Source: Thermotoga profunda AZM34c06 (GTDB lineage Bacteria > Thermotogota > Thermotogae > Thermotogales > DSM-5069). Taken from it: a stretch of DNA of 64,000 nucleotides. Under the pieces are notes generated by a model. The model made no database searches, was not told the DNA's origin, and saw only the letters and a program-made list of their open reading frames with translations. The stretch spans positions 763,413 to 827,412 of the forward strand of contig NZ_AP014510.1 of assembly GCF_000828675.1 (NCBI RefSeq). Reading direction: 5' to 3'. Every line of letters begins with the position of its first letter. Within the stretch, counting starts at the first letter, position 1. This document shows positions 1 through 10,186 of the stretch, piece by piece. The position numbers were made by a program, and so were the translations under genes.

Positions 1-1
1 T

Positions 2-94
2 ATTTCCCAAATCCAGTTTCCTTCAAAAAAGAAGGTATCGTTTCTTGAGGCGATGAATGGTAGGTTGATAAAGATCAAAGATAGATTTGTGTAA
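2..94 (+). CDS. C-terminal end of an upstream gene, possibly methionyl-tRNA formyltransferase
   Basis: An open frame enters the window from the left and stops at TAA 92-94, four bases before the RNase P RNA begins. About 30 residues are visible. They end in a pattern of the type F-L-x-x-x-N-G-R-L-I-K-I-x-D-R-F, which resembles the extreme C-terminus of Fmt proteins, where a KKxMSxxxFLxGxxLKxGD stretch closes the C-terminal OB domain. The fragment is too short for a firm assignment. A second open frame (1-48) also exists but is shorter and less protein-like. Confidence 0.4.
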   Translation: MSQIQFPSKKKVSFLEAMNGRLIKIKDRFV

Positions 95-97
95 ATT

Positions 98-431
98 GCA
101 GAGAGGAGCGGGTGGTCGCAGGCAATCTTGCCTGAGGAAAGTCCGGACTCCACGGGATGGGATGCTGGGTAACACCCAGAGGGAGTGATCCCTGGATAGG
201 GCCATAGAGACTTCAAACCGCCCGTAAAAGGGCAAGGGTGGAAAGGTGAGGTAAGAGCTCACCAGCATCGGAGTAATCCGGTGGCTCGGTAACCCCCATC
301 CGGAGCAAGGCCAAGCAGGGTTTGGGTGATCCCGCCCTATAAACCCGGGTAGGCCGCTTGAGAAGAGTCGAAAGGCTCTTCCCAGATAGATGACCACCTA
401 TTACAGAATCCGGCTTATAGCTCCTCTCTGC
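98..431 (+). ncRNA. rnpB: RNase P RNA, bacterial type A
   Basis: This is the catalytic RNA of ribonuclease P, which removes 5' leaders from tRNA precursors. The conserved 5' core GAGGAAAGTCCGGACTCCAC lies at about 134-153. The 3' core ACAGAATCCGGCTTATAG lies at about 403-420. The ends are set by the P1 helix: bases 98-109 (GCAGAGAGGAGC) pair perfectly with 420-431. The length of about 334 nt is normal for the type A class. The gene is wedged between the stop of the upstream frame and truA, with only 19 bases before the truA start, so it is probably processed from or co-transcribed with its neighbours. I see no clear sigma-70 promoter directly upstream. Confidence 0.96.
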
Positions 432-450
432 TTTCAGAGGTTGAAGAATT

Positions 451-1191
451 ATGAAGAGATTCTTAGCAACTGTATCTTATGACGGGACGCAGTTTTTTGG
501 TTTTCAGACTCAAAGTGATGTAAGAACTGTTCAAAGGGTAATAGAGGAAGCTCTTGAAAGAATTTTCAAGCAAAGAGTGACAACCATTGCCGCCGGAAGA
601 ACTGACACGGGAGTCCATGCAGTTGGTCAGGTGGTGTTGTTCAGCTGCCCAATTGAGATTGATCCAATGAGCATGAAAAATGCTTTGAATGCCAATTTGC
701 CAGATGATGTTTATGTTCGCAGAATAATCGAAGTTGATGAAAACTTTCATCCGAGGTTTGATGCTAAAAGGAGGATTTACCACTATTTTATATATAACTC
801 AAAAGAGCCCAATCTTTTTATTCGAAATTATGCCTGGTGGTTTCCATATGAATTGGATATTGAGAAAATGAGAGTCGCTGCAAAATTTCTTGAGGGAGAG
901 CATGATTTCAAATCATTTATGAAAAGCGACGATACTCAACAAAAAACTACTACAAGAACCATTTATCGAATAAGGGTAATCAAAATGAGAAATAGGTTGA
1001 TTCTGATCCGGGTAGAAGGTCGTTCATTTTTGAGACGAATGGTTAGGAATATTGTTGGTGCGCTTGTTAAGGTGGGAACTGGCGAATGGAAACCAGAGAA
1101 AATCAAGGAAGTGTTGGAATTGAGAGACCGGTCTCAGGCGGCAGCTACGGCGCCACCACATGGGTTATACTTTTACTCTGTGGATTTCTGA
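451..1191 (+). CDS. truA: tRNA pseudouridine(38-40) synthase TruA
   Basis: TruA isomerises uridines 38-40 in the anticodon arm of tRNAs. The 246-residue protein has the family length. The catalytic aspartate is D52 inside the motif [11 protein letters not shown]. Other family landmarks are FxGFQxQ near residue 15, [14 protein letters not shown] near residue 95 and [17 protein letters not shown] near residue 190. The ATG at 451 follows an SD-like AGAGG at 436-440. The gene follows rnpB almost directly, so two tRNA-maturation activities are linked here. Its last 106 bases overlap the longest reading of the next gene. Confidence 0.95.
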   Translation: MKRFLATVSYDGTQFFGFQTQSDVRTVQRVIEEALERIFKQRVTTIAAGRTDTGVHAVGQVVLFSCPIEIDPMSMKNALNANLPDDVYVRRIIEVDENFHPRFDAKRRIYHYFIYNSKEPNLFIRNYAWWFPYELDIEKMRVAAKFLEGEHDFKSFMKSDDTQQKTTTRTIYRIRVIKMRNRLILIRVEGRSFLRRMVRNIVGALVKVGTGEWKPEKIKEVLELRDRSQAAATAPPHGLYFYSVDF

Positions 1192-2489
1192 TTGCCGCTG
1201 ACCTTGGAAAATTCAATCTACATGGTAGAGAAATGTACATCTATGAACAAGCTGGTGTGGTTTACTACGTCGGGATCACCGAACCGGCTACTGAGGACCT
1301 TGAGGTCATTTCCCAATGGCTAAAACTCCCTGTTGTAAATTTTCTCTACGATGGACCAGCGCAGTATAGGGATTCTTTGGAAGAAAAGCTCAACGAATTA
1401 GGGGTACTTTTTGGTGTTGGAGATGTGTTATACGTATCGATCAAGACATCACATGAATTAGCTCATTACGAAGTTTCATATAAAGAAATTCGTAAAAGTG
1501 ATACGACTGATATTTCGCGATTGATTGATCATCTTACAAACATTTTTGTTGAATTGTTTCCACCTGTCGAAAAACCCAAAACGGGTTTTTTAGTTGAAAT
1601 AGGTGATCAAATAGATGTGAAGAAGGCATCGACGAATAAACCTGTTGAATTCAGATACAAAGAAAAAATCTATTCGGTGACTGTCAAGGGGCGCAAGTTA
1701 CTTTTATCGGAGGGATTTTACGAATTTTTTGGTAAGACAATATACGTCGATAGAGATATGGATATAGATGAACCCGTTTTTTTTGTAGAAGATGCAGCAA
1801 TGGTTTACAAGATTAAAGACAATTTTGCGATTTACAAATTCGGTAGATTGTCATTCCCAGATGGGCGTTCTTTTTATGTTGAAGAGCCATTTGATATTGT
1901 TAATGAGACGATTCTCAAAAAACTTATTACGGTGAAAGTTGATAATACACCAATCACCACACCGATTATCGGACGGTATGACCAGTATCTTTTACTCGCA
2001 AATGGTATGATATCTCCCATAGATTTATCTTGGACCATGAAAATCTGTGGTCCTATTGTGGATTGGACCGTTAACAAGGACAGGCTTTATGTTCTTGATA
2101 TCTTTTGTTATGTGAAGGCAATAGATTTGAAAAACAGAAAGATTTTGTGGGAAAAACGTCTTTTAGGCGCATGGGGGATAGGTTCAAATAAAGATTTGAT
2201 CTACGTTGGCTCTAATAATCAACTCATCGCGCTGAATGAAAATGGTCAGGTTGTTTCAAACCAAGATTGTTATGACTTTGGAACCTGGAAAGAAGGTATA
2301 ATTACATTGAAATCACCACAGGATGGTTATGTCATCAGGTCACATATTGGTTTTGCTGTAATGAAAGGAAGTCAAGCCGTTCTTTACATAGATGAACCGC
2401 GTTCTTTCGAAAATGTGATCAAAATCAAATTTTTCGATTGGGGAGCTGTTATTGTCACTCAAACAGGATGCTGGGTGGTAGAAAGGTGA
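1086..2489 (+). CDS. Uncharacterised secreted or membrane-anchored protein with a propeller-like C-terminus
   Basis: The function is unknown. The reading frame gives up to 467 residues. A hydrophobic stretch ([13 protein letters not shown], residues about 27-39) looks like a signal peptide or N-terminal anchor. The C-terminal third has PQQ/WD-like strands of the type [23 protein letters not shown], suggesting part of a beta-propeller outside the cytoplasm. The start is uncertain. The only in-frame ATG that keeps the hydrophobic segment is at 1086, inside truA, with AAGGTGGG about ten bases upstream. The next ATG at 1233 would remove the segment. The stop overlaps the GTG start of tlyA, indicating translational coupling in a truA-orf-tlyA-orf-secA-prfB operon. 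Confidence 0.6.
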   Translation: METRENQGSVGIERPVSGGSYGATTWVILLLCGFLIAADLGKFNLHGREMYIYEQAGVVYYVGITEPATEDLEVISQWLKLPVVNFLYDGPAQYRDSLEEKLNELGVLFGVGDVLYVSIKTSHELAHYEVSYKEIRKSDTTDISRLIDHLTNIFVELFPPVEKPKTGFLVEIGDQIDVKKASTNKPVEFRYKEKIYSVTVKGRKLLLSEGFYEFFGKTIYVDRDMDIDEPVFFVEDAAMVYKIKDNFAIYKFGRLSFPDGRSFYVEEPFDIVNETILKKLITVKVDNTPITTPIIGRYDQYLLLANGMISPIDLSWTMKICGPIVDWTVNKDRLYVLDIFCYVKAIDLKNRKILWEKRLLGAWGIGSNKDLIYVGSNNQLIALNENGQVVSNQDCYDFGTWKEGIITLKSPQDGYVIRSHIGFAVMKGSQAVLYIDEPRSFENVIKIKFFDWGAVIVTQTGCWVVER

Positions 2490-3271
2490 AGCAAAGAATC
2501 GATATCTTTCTTGTTCAAAAAGGCTTTGTTTGCAGCAGATCTCAGGCGCGGGACTTGATAAAATTGAAGAGAGTACTCGTCAATGGAGAGATATGTGAAA
2601 AACCCGCGAAGATCGTCGACGATAGTTCAAAGATAGAGCTTTTAAAACCAAGAAAATATGTCAGTAGAGCCGCTGAGAAATTAGAGAAGGCCTATTATGT
2701 CTTTGGAATAAACTTCAATGACAAAGTGATATGTGATATTGGGGCTTCTAAGGGTGGATTCACACAATTCGCAATTGAACATGGAGCGAAAAAGGTATAC
2801 GCCGTTGATGTGGGAAGTAATCAACTTGCAGATTCGCTTCGAGTCGATCCAAGGGTTGTATGTTTTGAAAACTTCAATGCCAGATATTTGAGTATTGACA
2901 AAATAGGAGAATTGGTTGATATTGTTCTTTGTGATGTGTCATTTATATCTGTGAGAATCTTATTAAGAGCGATAAGTTCTGTTTTGAAGGAAAACGGCAT
3001 AGCTGTCTTGTTGATAAAACCACAATTCGAAACCGGACCAGTCTTTTCTCAGTCAAAAGAGTGTCACATTAAGGTAATTATTGAAATCCTTAGAGATAGT
3101 ATGAAAGAAGGGCTCTTTGGGTGTGGTTTAACTTACTCTCCCATCACTGGTTCTGATGGGAATATTGAATATCTTGCTTATTTTTCAAAAGTTTGCTCTG
3201 ATTTAGTGGATAATGAGACAATTGTCAACGTTGTGAACGAGGCTTGGTCAGTCTTCAGAGGTGAGAAATGA
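2486..3271 (+). CDS. tlyA: TlyA family rRNA 2'-O-methyltransferase (S4 domain)
   Basis: TlyA methylates riboses in 16S and 23S rRNA (family role); in pathogens its loss gives capreomycin resistance. The N-terminal S4 RNA-binding domain begins R-I-D-I-F-L-V-Q and contains the SRSQARDLI helix. It is followed by KPRKYVSRAAEKL and an FtsJ-type Rossmann fold with CDIGASKGGFTQF as the AdoMet-binding motif and DVSFISVR further on. I choose the GTG at 2486, which overlaps the preceding stop in a GTGA arrangement and follows GGTGG. This gives 261 residues, the usual size. An upstream ATG at 2438 lies inside the previous gene and adds a stretch that does not look like family sequence. Confidence 0.9.
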   Translation: MKQRIDIFLVQKGFVCSRSQARDLIKLKRVLVNGEICEKPAKIVDDSSKIELLKPRKYVSRAAEKLEKAYYVFGINFNDKVICDIGASKGGFTQFAIEHGAKKVYAVDVGSNQLADSLRVDPRVVCFENFNARYLSIDKIGELVDIVLCDVSFISVRILLRAISSVLKENGIAVLLIKPQFETGPVFSQSKECHIKVIIEILRDSMKEGLFGCGLTYSPITGSDGNIEYLAYFSKVCSDLVDNETIVNVVNEAWSVFRGEK

Positions 3272-3272
3272 T

Positions 3273-4667
3273 ATGCGTCAGGCGATATTGATTATCTTTC
3301 TTGTATTACTGCCAATTTGTTTTTTGGCTGAAATCATAGATTTTGTACCAGCGAATTACGATTTTTTCATTATTTTCAAAGACAATGGAACGTATTATCC
3401 GAAGATCTCATCGGTTCAGTTTTTCAATTTTCTTCTTGGAGAAAATGGTCTTGGTCTTGAGTATGTCACCAAATCATTACTTGAAAATATAGGTTACAAT
3501 ACGAGAGTCTCTCCAGATATTTTCTATGAAGCCATAAGCAAGAATATACTATTTGCATCAAAAGGTGTGACTCTGGATGTTGGATCGTTTTTCTCTGTTG
3601 ATTTGAATTATTATGTGGAAGCCTTGAGAAATATCGGAACAGATTCCATACTGGTATTTGAGACCGACAAACCCGAAGAATTTATCAAACTCATAGCGGG
3701 TGTGACTAATCTGAAGGTTTCTACCAATGAAAAGACTTGGATACTTCAGGATACCGATGTAGCCATTTTCGCACGATACCACAAAGGTTACATAGTATTG
3801 AGTGGTAGTAAGAGCGCTTTAGAAAAAGCAATTGACGTCTATGATAGACCGACTGATCAATTCAGTAACCGTTATCCAGTTAAAGATCTGATAAATCAAC
3901 CTGCTTGGATCTGTGGTTTTTTCAAGGGTAATTCCTTCAGTACTAACTTGGCTGGTATCGACACCAATTCACTGGATAGCGATTATTTCACTGTCACTGG
4001 TATTCCCAATGGAGAGTCTTTAGTCATTGAAGTAAAACAATATCTGAAGAAGAGTACAGATTTGAACAAATATTTATCTAATTCTGCAACGATGAGAAAT
4101 ATGCCTTTTATAGGAAATTTTGCATTTTCAGTAACTGCCAGTGGTCCATCTGATATAGCACAGAGTATTGCATCGTGGTTCCAAGGTGCTCAGGAAGAGG
4201 TCAGGAAGATTTATCAGATTATTTCGTCGATACTCGAAGTTAGTACAGGCAGAGTCTATTTGACAGGTGACATTTCCAGTGAGCAAGTGCGGTTTGCTGC
4301 TATTTTTAACTTAGCCACAGATTTTGATATGAATCTGATAAAATCCTATGGAGCACGTGATTTTGGTGGAGAATTGAGATTACCCATCTTGAATGGCTTT
4401 GTCTCGTTTTTTACGGTTGGCAAGGATCTTATCGTGACAAATATGACAAGAGAAGACTATCAAAAGGCATCGAATCGAAAAAGATTACGAGATGATGCTG
4501 CATATCAGTATTTATCGAAGAAATTTCCCGAGAAAGACATGATGAGAATTTATGTAGATTTGGGCAACATCGTTGAATCTATGCTCGGATCCAAAGCACG
4601 AGGTAGAGTTTTATTCTCTCAATTCATCGATAGTGGCGTAATCATTTACAGAGTGGAGGTAATGTGA
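3273..4667 (+). CDS. Uncharacterised secreted protein, possibly DUF3352-like
   Basis: The product has 464 residues and begins with a clear signal sequence ([20 protein letters not shown]), so it acts outside the cytoplasm. The body alternates short beta and helical segments, with phrases such as [15 protein letters not shown] and [17 protein letters not shown]. This resembles the DUF3352 type of secreted protein, but I cannot confirm the family. The ATG at 3273 is preferred over the GTG at 3261, because GAGGTGA lies at a good distance and the signal peptide then starts directly. It sits between tlyA and secA with overlapping or touching ends and is very likely co-transcribed with them. Confidence 0.7.
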   Translation: MRQAILIIFLVLLPICFLAEIIDFVPANYDFFIIFKDNGTYYPKISSVQFFNFLLGENGLGLEYVTKSLLENIGYNTRVSPDIFYEAISKNILFASKGVTLDVGSFFSVDLNYYVEALRNIGTDSILVFETDKPEEFIKLIAGVTNLKVSTNEKTWILQDTDVAIFARYHKGYIVLSGSKSALEKAIDVYDRPTDQFSNRYPVKDLINQPAWICGFFKGNSFSTNLAGIDTNSLDSDYFTVTGIPNGESLVIEVKQYLKKSTDLNKYLSNSATMRNMPFIGNFAFSVTASGPSDIAQSIASWFQGAQEEVRKIYQIISSILEVSTGRVYLTGDISSEQVRFAAIFNLATDFDMNLIKSYGARDFGGELRLPILNGFVSFFTVGKDLIVTNMTREDYQKASNRKRLRDDAAYQYLSKKFPEKDMMRIYVDLGNIVESMLGSKARGRVLFSQFIDSGVIIYRVEVM

Positions 4668-4668
4668 A

Positions 4669-7260
4669 ATGGGATTTGCCATTTTTGATAGAAACAAAAT
4701 TTTGCTCAAAAGGTATTTCAAGTTTGTCGAGAAAATAAAAGAATCTGAGAAACGTATCTCAAAGATGAGTAATCTTGAGCTCATCAATCTATCACAAGAA
4801 ATGAAAAAGAACGTGAGTGATGAAAATATCATCGATTGTTTTGCACTTGCAAGAACTGTGGCAAAGAGAGTCTTAGGAATGTATCCTTTTGATGTTCAAG
4901 TCGTTGGTGGACTCGCACTTAACGAAGGTAAGGTAGCCGAAATGAAGACTGGTGAAGGGAAGACTCTTGCGGCAACGATGCCTTTGTATTTCAACGCCTT
5001 GTCTGGAAAAGGTGTACATCTTGTCACCGTCAATGATTACCTTGCTCGCCGTGACGCACTTTGGATGGGACCGTTGTATCTATTTCTTGGGCTCAGGGTT
5101 GGAGTCATAAATCAACTTGGGAAATCATACGAGGTCGTGTGGAAAAACAAGGATGCCTTTGAATCGGCAATAAGTGAAAATCTTTCGGTTTGGCCACAGG
5201 ATTACACAGATGAGTTTTTGAAAGATCATATGAAAAATCAAAGGGCAGTAGAGGCATTTGCTGTTGATTTGGTTGAAATAGACAGAAAAAAGGCATATGA
5301 ATGTGATATCACGTATGGTACAAACAATGAATTTGGTTTTGATTATTTACGCGATAATCTGGTTCTTGATCTGAATGATAAGGTTCAAAGAGGACACTTC
5401 TACGCGATAATAGACGAAGTCGATAGCATTTTGATCGACGAGGCTCGTACTCCATTGATAATCTCTGGACCATCAAGAGAAGGCGCTTCTATTTATAAAC
5501 GATTTGCATCGTTGGCAAAAAAGATGATAAAGGACACAGATTTCACCGTTGACGAAAAGGCACGAATGGTCATTTTGACAGAAAAAGGTATCGAGAAAGC
5601 TGAAAAATTGATAGGAATCGAAAATTTATATGATCCTTCAAATGTGAACAACGTCTATCACCTGTTGAATGCACTGAAAGCGTTGCATTTGTTCAAGAAA
5701 GATGTCGATTATGTCATTATGAACCAAGAAATAATCATAGTGGATGAATTCACAGGCAGACTTTTACCTGGTAGACGTTACAGTGGAGGATTACATCAGG
5801 CAATAGAGGCAAAAGAAGGAGTACCAATAAAAGAAGAGTCCATAACTTATGCAACTATAACTTTTCAGAATTACTTCAAAATGTACGAAAAACTCGCCGG
5901 AATGACCGGTACTGCCAAAACTGAGGAGGAAGAATTCAAACAGCTCTACGATATGGAAGTAGTAGTAATTCCAACCCATAAACCAATGATAAGAAAAGAC
6001 CATGATGATCTCATCTATCGAACACAATCTGAAAAATACGCGGCAGTAGTAGCCGATGTTGCTGAAAGGTACAAAAAAGGACAACCTGTTTTGATAGGAA
6101 CGACATCGATAGAAAAGAGTGAATTGTTGAGTTCGATGCTTAGAAAGATGAATATACCACACCAGGTGTTAAATGCCAAGTATCATGAAAAAGAGGCGCA
6201 GATAGTGGCTCTTGCTGGGCAAAAAAATGCAGTTACGATCGCAACAAATATGGCTGGGAGAGGTACAGATATAAAATTGGGTGAAGGAGTCACTGAACTC
6301 GGTGGTCTATGTATCATAGGGACAGAACGTCATGAAAGCAGACGTATCGACAATCAATTGAGAGGTCGCTCTGGTAGGCAAGGCGACCCAGGAGAATCAA
6401 GATTCTATCTGTCGCTTGAAGATGATTTATTAAGGATATTCGGGAAAGATCAACTCGAAAGAGTGATGAATGTCCTGAAGATCAAACCAGGTGAACCCAT
6501 TGAACACCCTCTTCTGACGAAGTTAATAGAGACCGTACAAAAGAGGGTAGAGGGAATTAATTTTTCTATAAGGAAGCACTTAATGGAAATGGATACCGTT
6601 TTAGACGTGCAGAGAAATTCAATTTACTCTTACAGAGATTGGATTTTGTCAGGTAAGGTGGAACAATATATAGATGAGGCAATCGAAGATTTTGTTGAAA
6701 GAAGGATAAGTGACTTTTGTGACGGGTCTGAGTGGGATCTCGAGGGTCTAAAGAACTCACTCTCCATTCTACCAAAAGGTGTGGTGAACTTAGATGGACA
6801 GAAGATAGATTCACAAGAGCAATTGAAAGAATTTTTGATAAATTCTTTGAAAGAGTCTTACAAGAGAAAAAAGGAAGAAATAGGAGATGAATACACTCAA
6901 TTTCTCAAATTCTTGGTATTGCGCATCATAGATGATAACTGGAGACAATATCTTGAAGAGGTAGAGCATGTCAAGGAAGCCGTCAACCTGAGGGCTTATG
7001 GTCAGAGAGATCCAATAATAGAGTTCAAAAAAGAAACATACGCGTTATTCGACGAGATGATAGCAAGGGTGAATGAACTTGTTGTCTCCTGGATGCTGAG
7101 AGTTGTGAGAGCAGATAAGCAAAAAGCAGAGCAAGAAGCAAAGAAAGATCTTGCAAATCTCCAACTTGTGCACGAAGAGTTCAACATTGTAAACAGATCC
7201 GAGAGGAGAAAGTTACAAAAAGATGAGAAAATAAAAAAGAGATTCAAAGTGAAGAGGTGA
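4669..7260 (+). CDS. secA: Preprotein translocase ATPase SecA
   Basis: SecA is the motor that drives unfolded preproteins through the SecYEG channel at the inner face of the membrane. The Walker A motif MKTGEGKT lies near residue 88. A DEAD-type Walker B ([17 protein letters not shown]) lies near residue 250. The second nucleotide-binding fold shows [11 protein letters not shown] and [13 protein letters not shown]. The helical wing and scaffold follow, with [18 protein letters not shown] near residue 750. At 863 residues it matches Thermotogae SecA. The C-terminus is lysine-rich and lacks the zinc-binding CxCxSGxxxxxC tail found in many bacteria. The ATG at 4669 follows GGAGGTAATG. Confidence 0.97.
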   Translation: MGFAIFDRNKILLKRYFKFVEKIKESEKRISKMSNLELINLSQEMKKNVSDENIIDCFALARTVAKRVLGMYPFDVQVVGGLALNEGKVAEMKTGEGKTLAATMPLYFNALSGKGVHLVTVNDYLARRDALWMGPLYLFLGLRVGVINQLGKSYEVVWKNKDAFESAISENLSVWPQDYTDEFLKDHMKNQRAVEAFAVDLVEIDRKKAYECDITYGTNNEFGFDYLRDNLVLDLNDKVQRGHFYAIIDEVDSILIDEARTPLIISGPSREGASIYKRFASLAKKMIKDTDFTVDEKARMVILTEKGIEKAEKLIGIENLYDPSNVNNVYHLLNALKALHLFKKDVDYVIMNQEIIIVDEFTGRLLPGRRYSGGLHQAIEAKEGVPIKEESITYATITFQNYFKMYEKLAGMTGTAKTEEEEFKQLYDMEVVVIPTHKPMIRKDHDDLIYRTQSEKYAAVVADVAERYKKGQPVLIGTTSIEKSELLSSMLRKMNIPHQVLNAKYHEKEAQIVALAGQKNAVTIATNMAGRGTDIKLGEGVTELGGLCIIGTERHESRRIDNQLRGRSGRQGDPGESRFYLSLEDDLLRIFGKDQLERVMNVLKIKPGEPIEHPLLTKLIETVQKRVEGINFSIRKHLMEMDTVLDVQRNSIYSYRDWILSGKVEQYIDEAIEDFVERRISDFCDGSEWDLEGLKNSLSILPKGVVNLDGQKIDSQEQLKEFLINSLKESYKRKKEEIGDEYTQFLKFLVLRIIDDNWRQYLEEVEHVKEAVNLRAYGQRDPIIEFKKETYALFDEMIARVNELVVSWMLRVVRADKQKAEQEAKKDLANLQLVHEEFNIVNRSERRKLQKDEKIKKRFKVKR

Positions 7261-7268
7261 ATCACTGA

Positions 7269-8372
7269 ATGATAGCTTATGAAACTCGTGTGAAAATAGA
7301 CGAGTTAAAGGAAAAATACAATAATTTTCTAAAACTCATCAATCCAGAAAAAATAAAAGAAGAATTGAAAGAGTTGGAGCATCAAATGTCCGACCCAGAC
7401 ATTTGGAAAGATCAAAGAAAAGCCAGTGAACTTTCACGAAAGATACAACATTTTAAGGACCTTCTCAACGACATGGAGAAAATTAGAAGACATCTGGAGG
7501 ATATCGATGTTGGTATCGAATTGAGTGAAGAAGACCCACAGATTGCAGAAAATGTCGAGGAACTTGTTAAAAACGTTGAAAGAGATCTACGCCGCTTTCA
7601 GTTTGAGTTAATTCTGAACGATCCGCTCGATTCGAGTAATGCTTATCTGACAGTGCATCCCGGTGCTGGTGGAACTGAATCACACGATTGGGCTCAGATG
7701 TTACTCAGAATGTACATGAGATGGGCAGAGAGAAAAGGTTTTGAAGTTGAGTTGCTCGATTTTCAACCTGGTGAAGAAGCCGGTGTAAAAAGCGCAACGG
7801 TTCTGATAAAGGGTGAATATGCCTATGGTTATCTGAAACACGAAAGAGGCGTACATAGACTTGTGAGAATATCACCATTCGATGCGGCAAAAAGGAGACA
7901 CACTTCCTTTGCATCTGTGAATGTAATACCCGAGATATCAGACGATATAGAAGTAGAGATTAAACCAGAAGATTTGAGAATAGATACTTTTCGGGCGTCT
8001 GGTCATGGTGGTCAATATGTCAACAGGACAGATTCTGCCGTCCGAATAACACATCTCCCAACTGGTATTGTTGTTTCATGTCAGAGTGAAAGATCACAAC
8101 ACCAAAATAAGGCTCAGGCGATGAAGATGCTCAAAGCAAAGTTGTACCAATTGGAATTGTCTAAGAGAAAAGAACAACTTGAAGAGATCCAAGGTGAGCT
8201 GAAGGAAATAGCCTGGGGTAACCAGATAAGATCTTATGTTTTGCAGCCTTACACAATGGTAAAAGATCATAGAACGAATGTTGAAACAGGTAATTTTGAA
8301 GCAGTTCTCGATGGAGAGCTCGACGATTTCATAGAAGCAGAGCTACTCCATTTTGCCAACCAAGGTATTTAG
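7269..8372 (+). CDS. prfB: Peptide chain release factor 2
   Basis: RF2 recognises UGA and UAA stop codons and triggers peptide release in the ribosome. The GGQ catalytic motif is present as GHGGQYVNRTDSAVR near residue 246. The SPF anticodon-like tripeptide of RF2 appears in RISPFDA near residue 205. The N-terminal coiled-coil domain and the total length of 367 residues are typical. Unlike in many bacteria, the gene is one uninterrupted frame: there is no in-frame UGA or +1 frameshift site near codon 26, so the classical autoregulation is absent. It follows secA by eight bases, ends the operon, and meets the convergent gene downstream with a four-base overlap. Confidence 0.95.
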   Translation: MIAYETRVKIDELKEKYNNFLKLINPEKIKEELKELEHQMSDPDIWKDQRKASELSRKIQHFKDLLNDMEKIRRHLEDIDVGIELSEEDPQIAENVEELVKNVERDLRRFQFELILNDPLDSSNAYLTVHPGAGGTESHDWAQMLLRMYMRWAERKGFEVELLDFQPGEEAGVKSATVLIKGEYAYGYLKHERGVHRLVRISPFDAAKRRHTSFASVNVIPEISDDIEVEIKPEDLRIDTFRASGHGGQYVNRTDSAVRITHLPTGIVVSCQSERSQHQNKAQAMKMLKAKLYQLELSKRKEQLEEIQGELKEIAWGNQIRSYVLQPYTMVKDHRTNVETGNFEAVLDGELDDFIEAELLHFANQGI

Positions 8373-9307
8373 CGCCTGCTTATTCCATATTTTTTCATTT
8401 TATAACAGAAAGTCTTGTAGTTCATCTTGAGGACTGCAGATGCTTTTTTTCTGTTCCAGGAAGTTTTCTGTAGAGCATCATATATGAATTGTTTTTCGAT
8501 CTTGGCGACCATGCTGTTTACACAGTTTTTCAAATCGATCTGTTCAACATCTGTTGTAATAGTATTGGCTCCCATGAGATGATCGACTATATCGTTTCCA
8601 GTTGCGTAGGCATATATTGTTTCGAGCAATTCTTGGGTATTTCCAGGCCAATCGTACGACGTGAACATCCTCAGGGTTTGCTCGTCGGGGAAATGCATCG
8701 GCATATTTTTGTATCGACTATGGATCAATGAAAGCGCACGGTCTATCATGTAAGGAATATCTTCTTTTCTCTTCCTCAAAGGTGGGATTTCTATATTCAA
8801 ATCTTTCTCTAAACGAATCGATGATTCTATCACAACGATTTTTTTACCATCAACTATTGCTTCGTAATTGCCCGTGGAGATTTCCGTGTACTTGCCATCA
8901 GATAAAAAATCAACATATGCTTCGACCTTGATACCTTTTTCTGCCACGATCACCAATTTCTCTGGGATGTTGTTTTTTAATTTCTGCAGCTGCCTTAGTG
9001 TTGGAAGTATCTTTATTCCTTGAAGTTCTACAGAAGAATTCATTATATCATTGATTTTTCTACACCTCTCTAAAGCTTTCTTGGTCTCGATAAATCTTAT
9101 GGCTAAGATCAACTCAGAGATACTATCGACGAAAATAGCTTCTGGTTGTTTATCGAGTTTTGGACCATATACAACATCCCAAAACTCCTCAAGGATTTTC
9201 TGTACATAATCATCTTCGTCTTCATAATGTTTCACATACATCTTTTCGTTGGTCATTGGAAGAAGTGTTTCATTCGCGATCGCCAGTGGCATGAGAATTT
9301 TTATCAT
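8369..9307 (-). CDS. Degenerate NtrC-like protein: lacks Walker A, retains Fis-type HTH
   Basis: The C-terminal half matches sigma-54 activators. It has IPPLRKRKEDIP near residue 178, YDWPGNTQELLETIYAYA near residue 220 and a Fis-type helix-turn-helix (WNRKKASAVLKMNYKTFCYKMKKYGI) at the end. The N-terminal half (residues 1-170) has no Walker A, no GAFTGA loop and no DEAD-type Walker B, so it is unlikely to hydrolyse ATP or remodel sigma-54 polymerase. It is more plausibly a DNA-binding regulator whose N-terminal part has become a sensor. The ATG at 9307 follows GGGTGAT. It is the last gene of a four-gene minus-strand operon behind a Ptb-like enzyme. Confidence 0.7.
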   Translation of the reverse strand: MIKILMPLAIANETLLPMTNEKMYVKHYEDEDDYVQKILEEFWDVVYGPKLDKQPEAIFVDSISELILAIRFIETKKALERCRKINDIMNSSVELQGIKILPTLRQLQKLKNNIPEKLVIVAEKGIKVEAYVDFLSDGKYTEISTGNYEAIVDGKKIVVIESSIRLEKDLNIEIPPLRKRKEDIPYMIDRALSLIHSRYKNMPMHFPDEQTLRMFTSYDWPGNTQELLETIYAYATGNDIVDHLMGANTITTDVEQIDLKNCVNSMVAKIEKQFIYDALQKTSWNRKKASAVLKMNYKTFCYKMKKYGISRR

Positions 9308-9313
9308 GGTATA

Positions 9314-10183
9314 TCACCCAACACACGCAGCTAATGCTATCGACAAGAGCTTTGATTCGGCATTATCAGCCCTGGAAACGACCACTATAGGTGCCTTCGC
9401 CCCAACGATGAGGCCGGCTATTTTGCCTCCTGCAAAATAAAGTGCAGATTTTCCCAGAAAATTTCCAGAATGAATATCGGGGACCACTAAAAGATCTGCT
9501 TGCCCAGCTACCTCCCCTTTCACATTCTTCACTCTTGCTGCGTTAATATTCAGAGCGTTGTCCAAGCCAAGTGGTCCATCGACAATACAGTTTTTCAGCT
9601 CGCCCCTTTGTGCCATTTTTGATATTACCGATGCATCTATAGTCTCAGGCATGTCTTTGTTCACAGTCTCGACCGCACAGATTATTGCTACCTTTGGTTT
9701 TTCATAACCAAGTTTATGCATGAGATCTACAGCATTCTTAATTATCGCCACCTTTTCTTCAAGTGTTGGTTTGATAATCATTCCACCATCAGTTATAAAA
9801 ACAACTCTATCGAGTGTGGGAACTTCAACAACTGCAACATGACTCAAAAGCCCAGAGCTTCTCAGTCCCCATTCTTTATTGAGCACTGCTTTCAACAGCA
9901 CAGAAGTTTTTACAAGTCCCTTTAAGAGTATGTTTGCCCTATTAGATGAAACTATTTTCACACTTTCTTCTGCCGTTTGTTCTTCGGTCTGTGTATGTAC
10001 GAATTCCACTTCATTACCTATCCAGTTTCTCTTAGTACCCACAAGAAAAATCTTCTCAACGATTCTCTCTTCGTAAGCCATTCTCGCGGCTTTAACGGCT
10101 TCGTCATCTTCACATCCTGCAACGACTATATTCTTTCTACCCGAAGTTTTTGCACGTTCAACGAGTTCTTTTAAAGATTTCAT
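9314..10183 (-). CDS. ptb: Phosphate acetyl/butyryltransferase family enzyme, Ptb-like
   Basis: Family members exchange CoA and phosphate between acyl-CoA and acyl phosphate, the step before an acyl kinase makes ATP. At 289 residues it is in the phosphate butyryltransferase size class rather than that of the larger Pta. Recognisable blocks are ITDGGMIIKPTLEEKVAIIKNAV, DGPLGLDNALN, ADLLVVPDIHSGNFLGKSALYFAGGKIAGLIVGAKAPIV (seen in parts) and the closing SRADNAESKLLSIALA. No acyl kinase gene is adjacent. The substrate chain length cannot be read from the sequence; with the methylmalonyl-CoA mutase nearby, propionyl-CoA or a branched acyl-CoA is a possibility. GGGGG lies six bases ahead of the ATG. 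Confidence 0.85.
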   Translation of the reverse strand: MKSLKELVERAKTSGRKNIVVAGCEDDEAVKAARMAYEERIVEKIFLVGTKRNWIGNEVEFVHTQTEEQTAEESVKIVSSNRANILLKGLVKTSVLLKAVLNKEWGLRSSGLLSHVAVVEVPTLDRVVFITDGGMIIKPTLEEKVAIIKNAVDLMHKLGYEKPKVAIICAVETVNKDMPETIDASVISKMAQRGELKNCIVDGPLGLDNALNINAARVKNVKGEVAGQADLLVVPDIHSGNFLGKSALYFAGGKIAGLIVGAKAPIVVVSRADNAESKLLSIALAACVG

Positions 10184-10186
10184 CGT

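Noticed and set aside
23-397. A 124-codon minus-strand frame across the RNase P RNA
   Set aside because: It is the antisense of a structured RNA gene, with no SD and no protein-like composition.
7269-7360. Programmed +1 frameshift in prfB
   Set aside because: The gene is one continuous frame from its start; no internal UGA with the usual slippery CUU is present.
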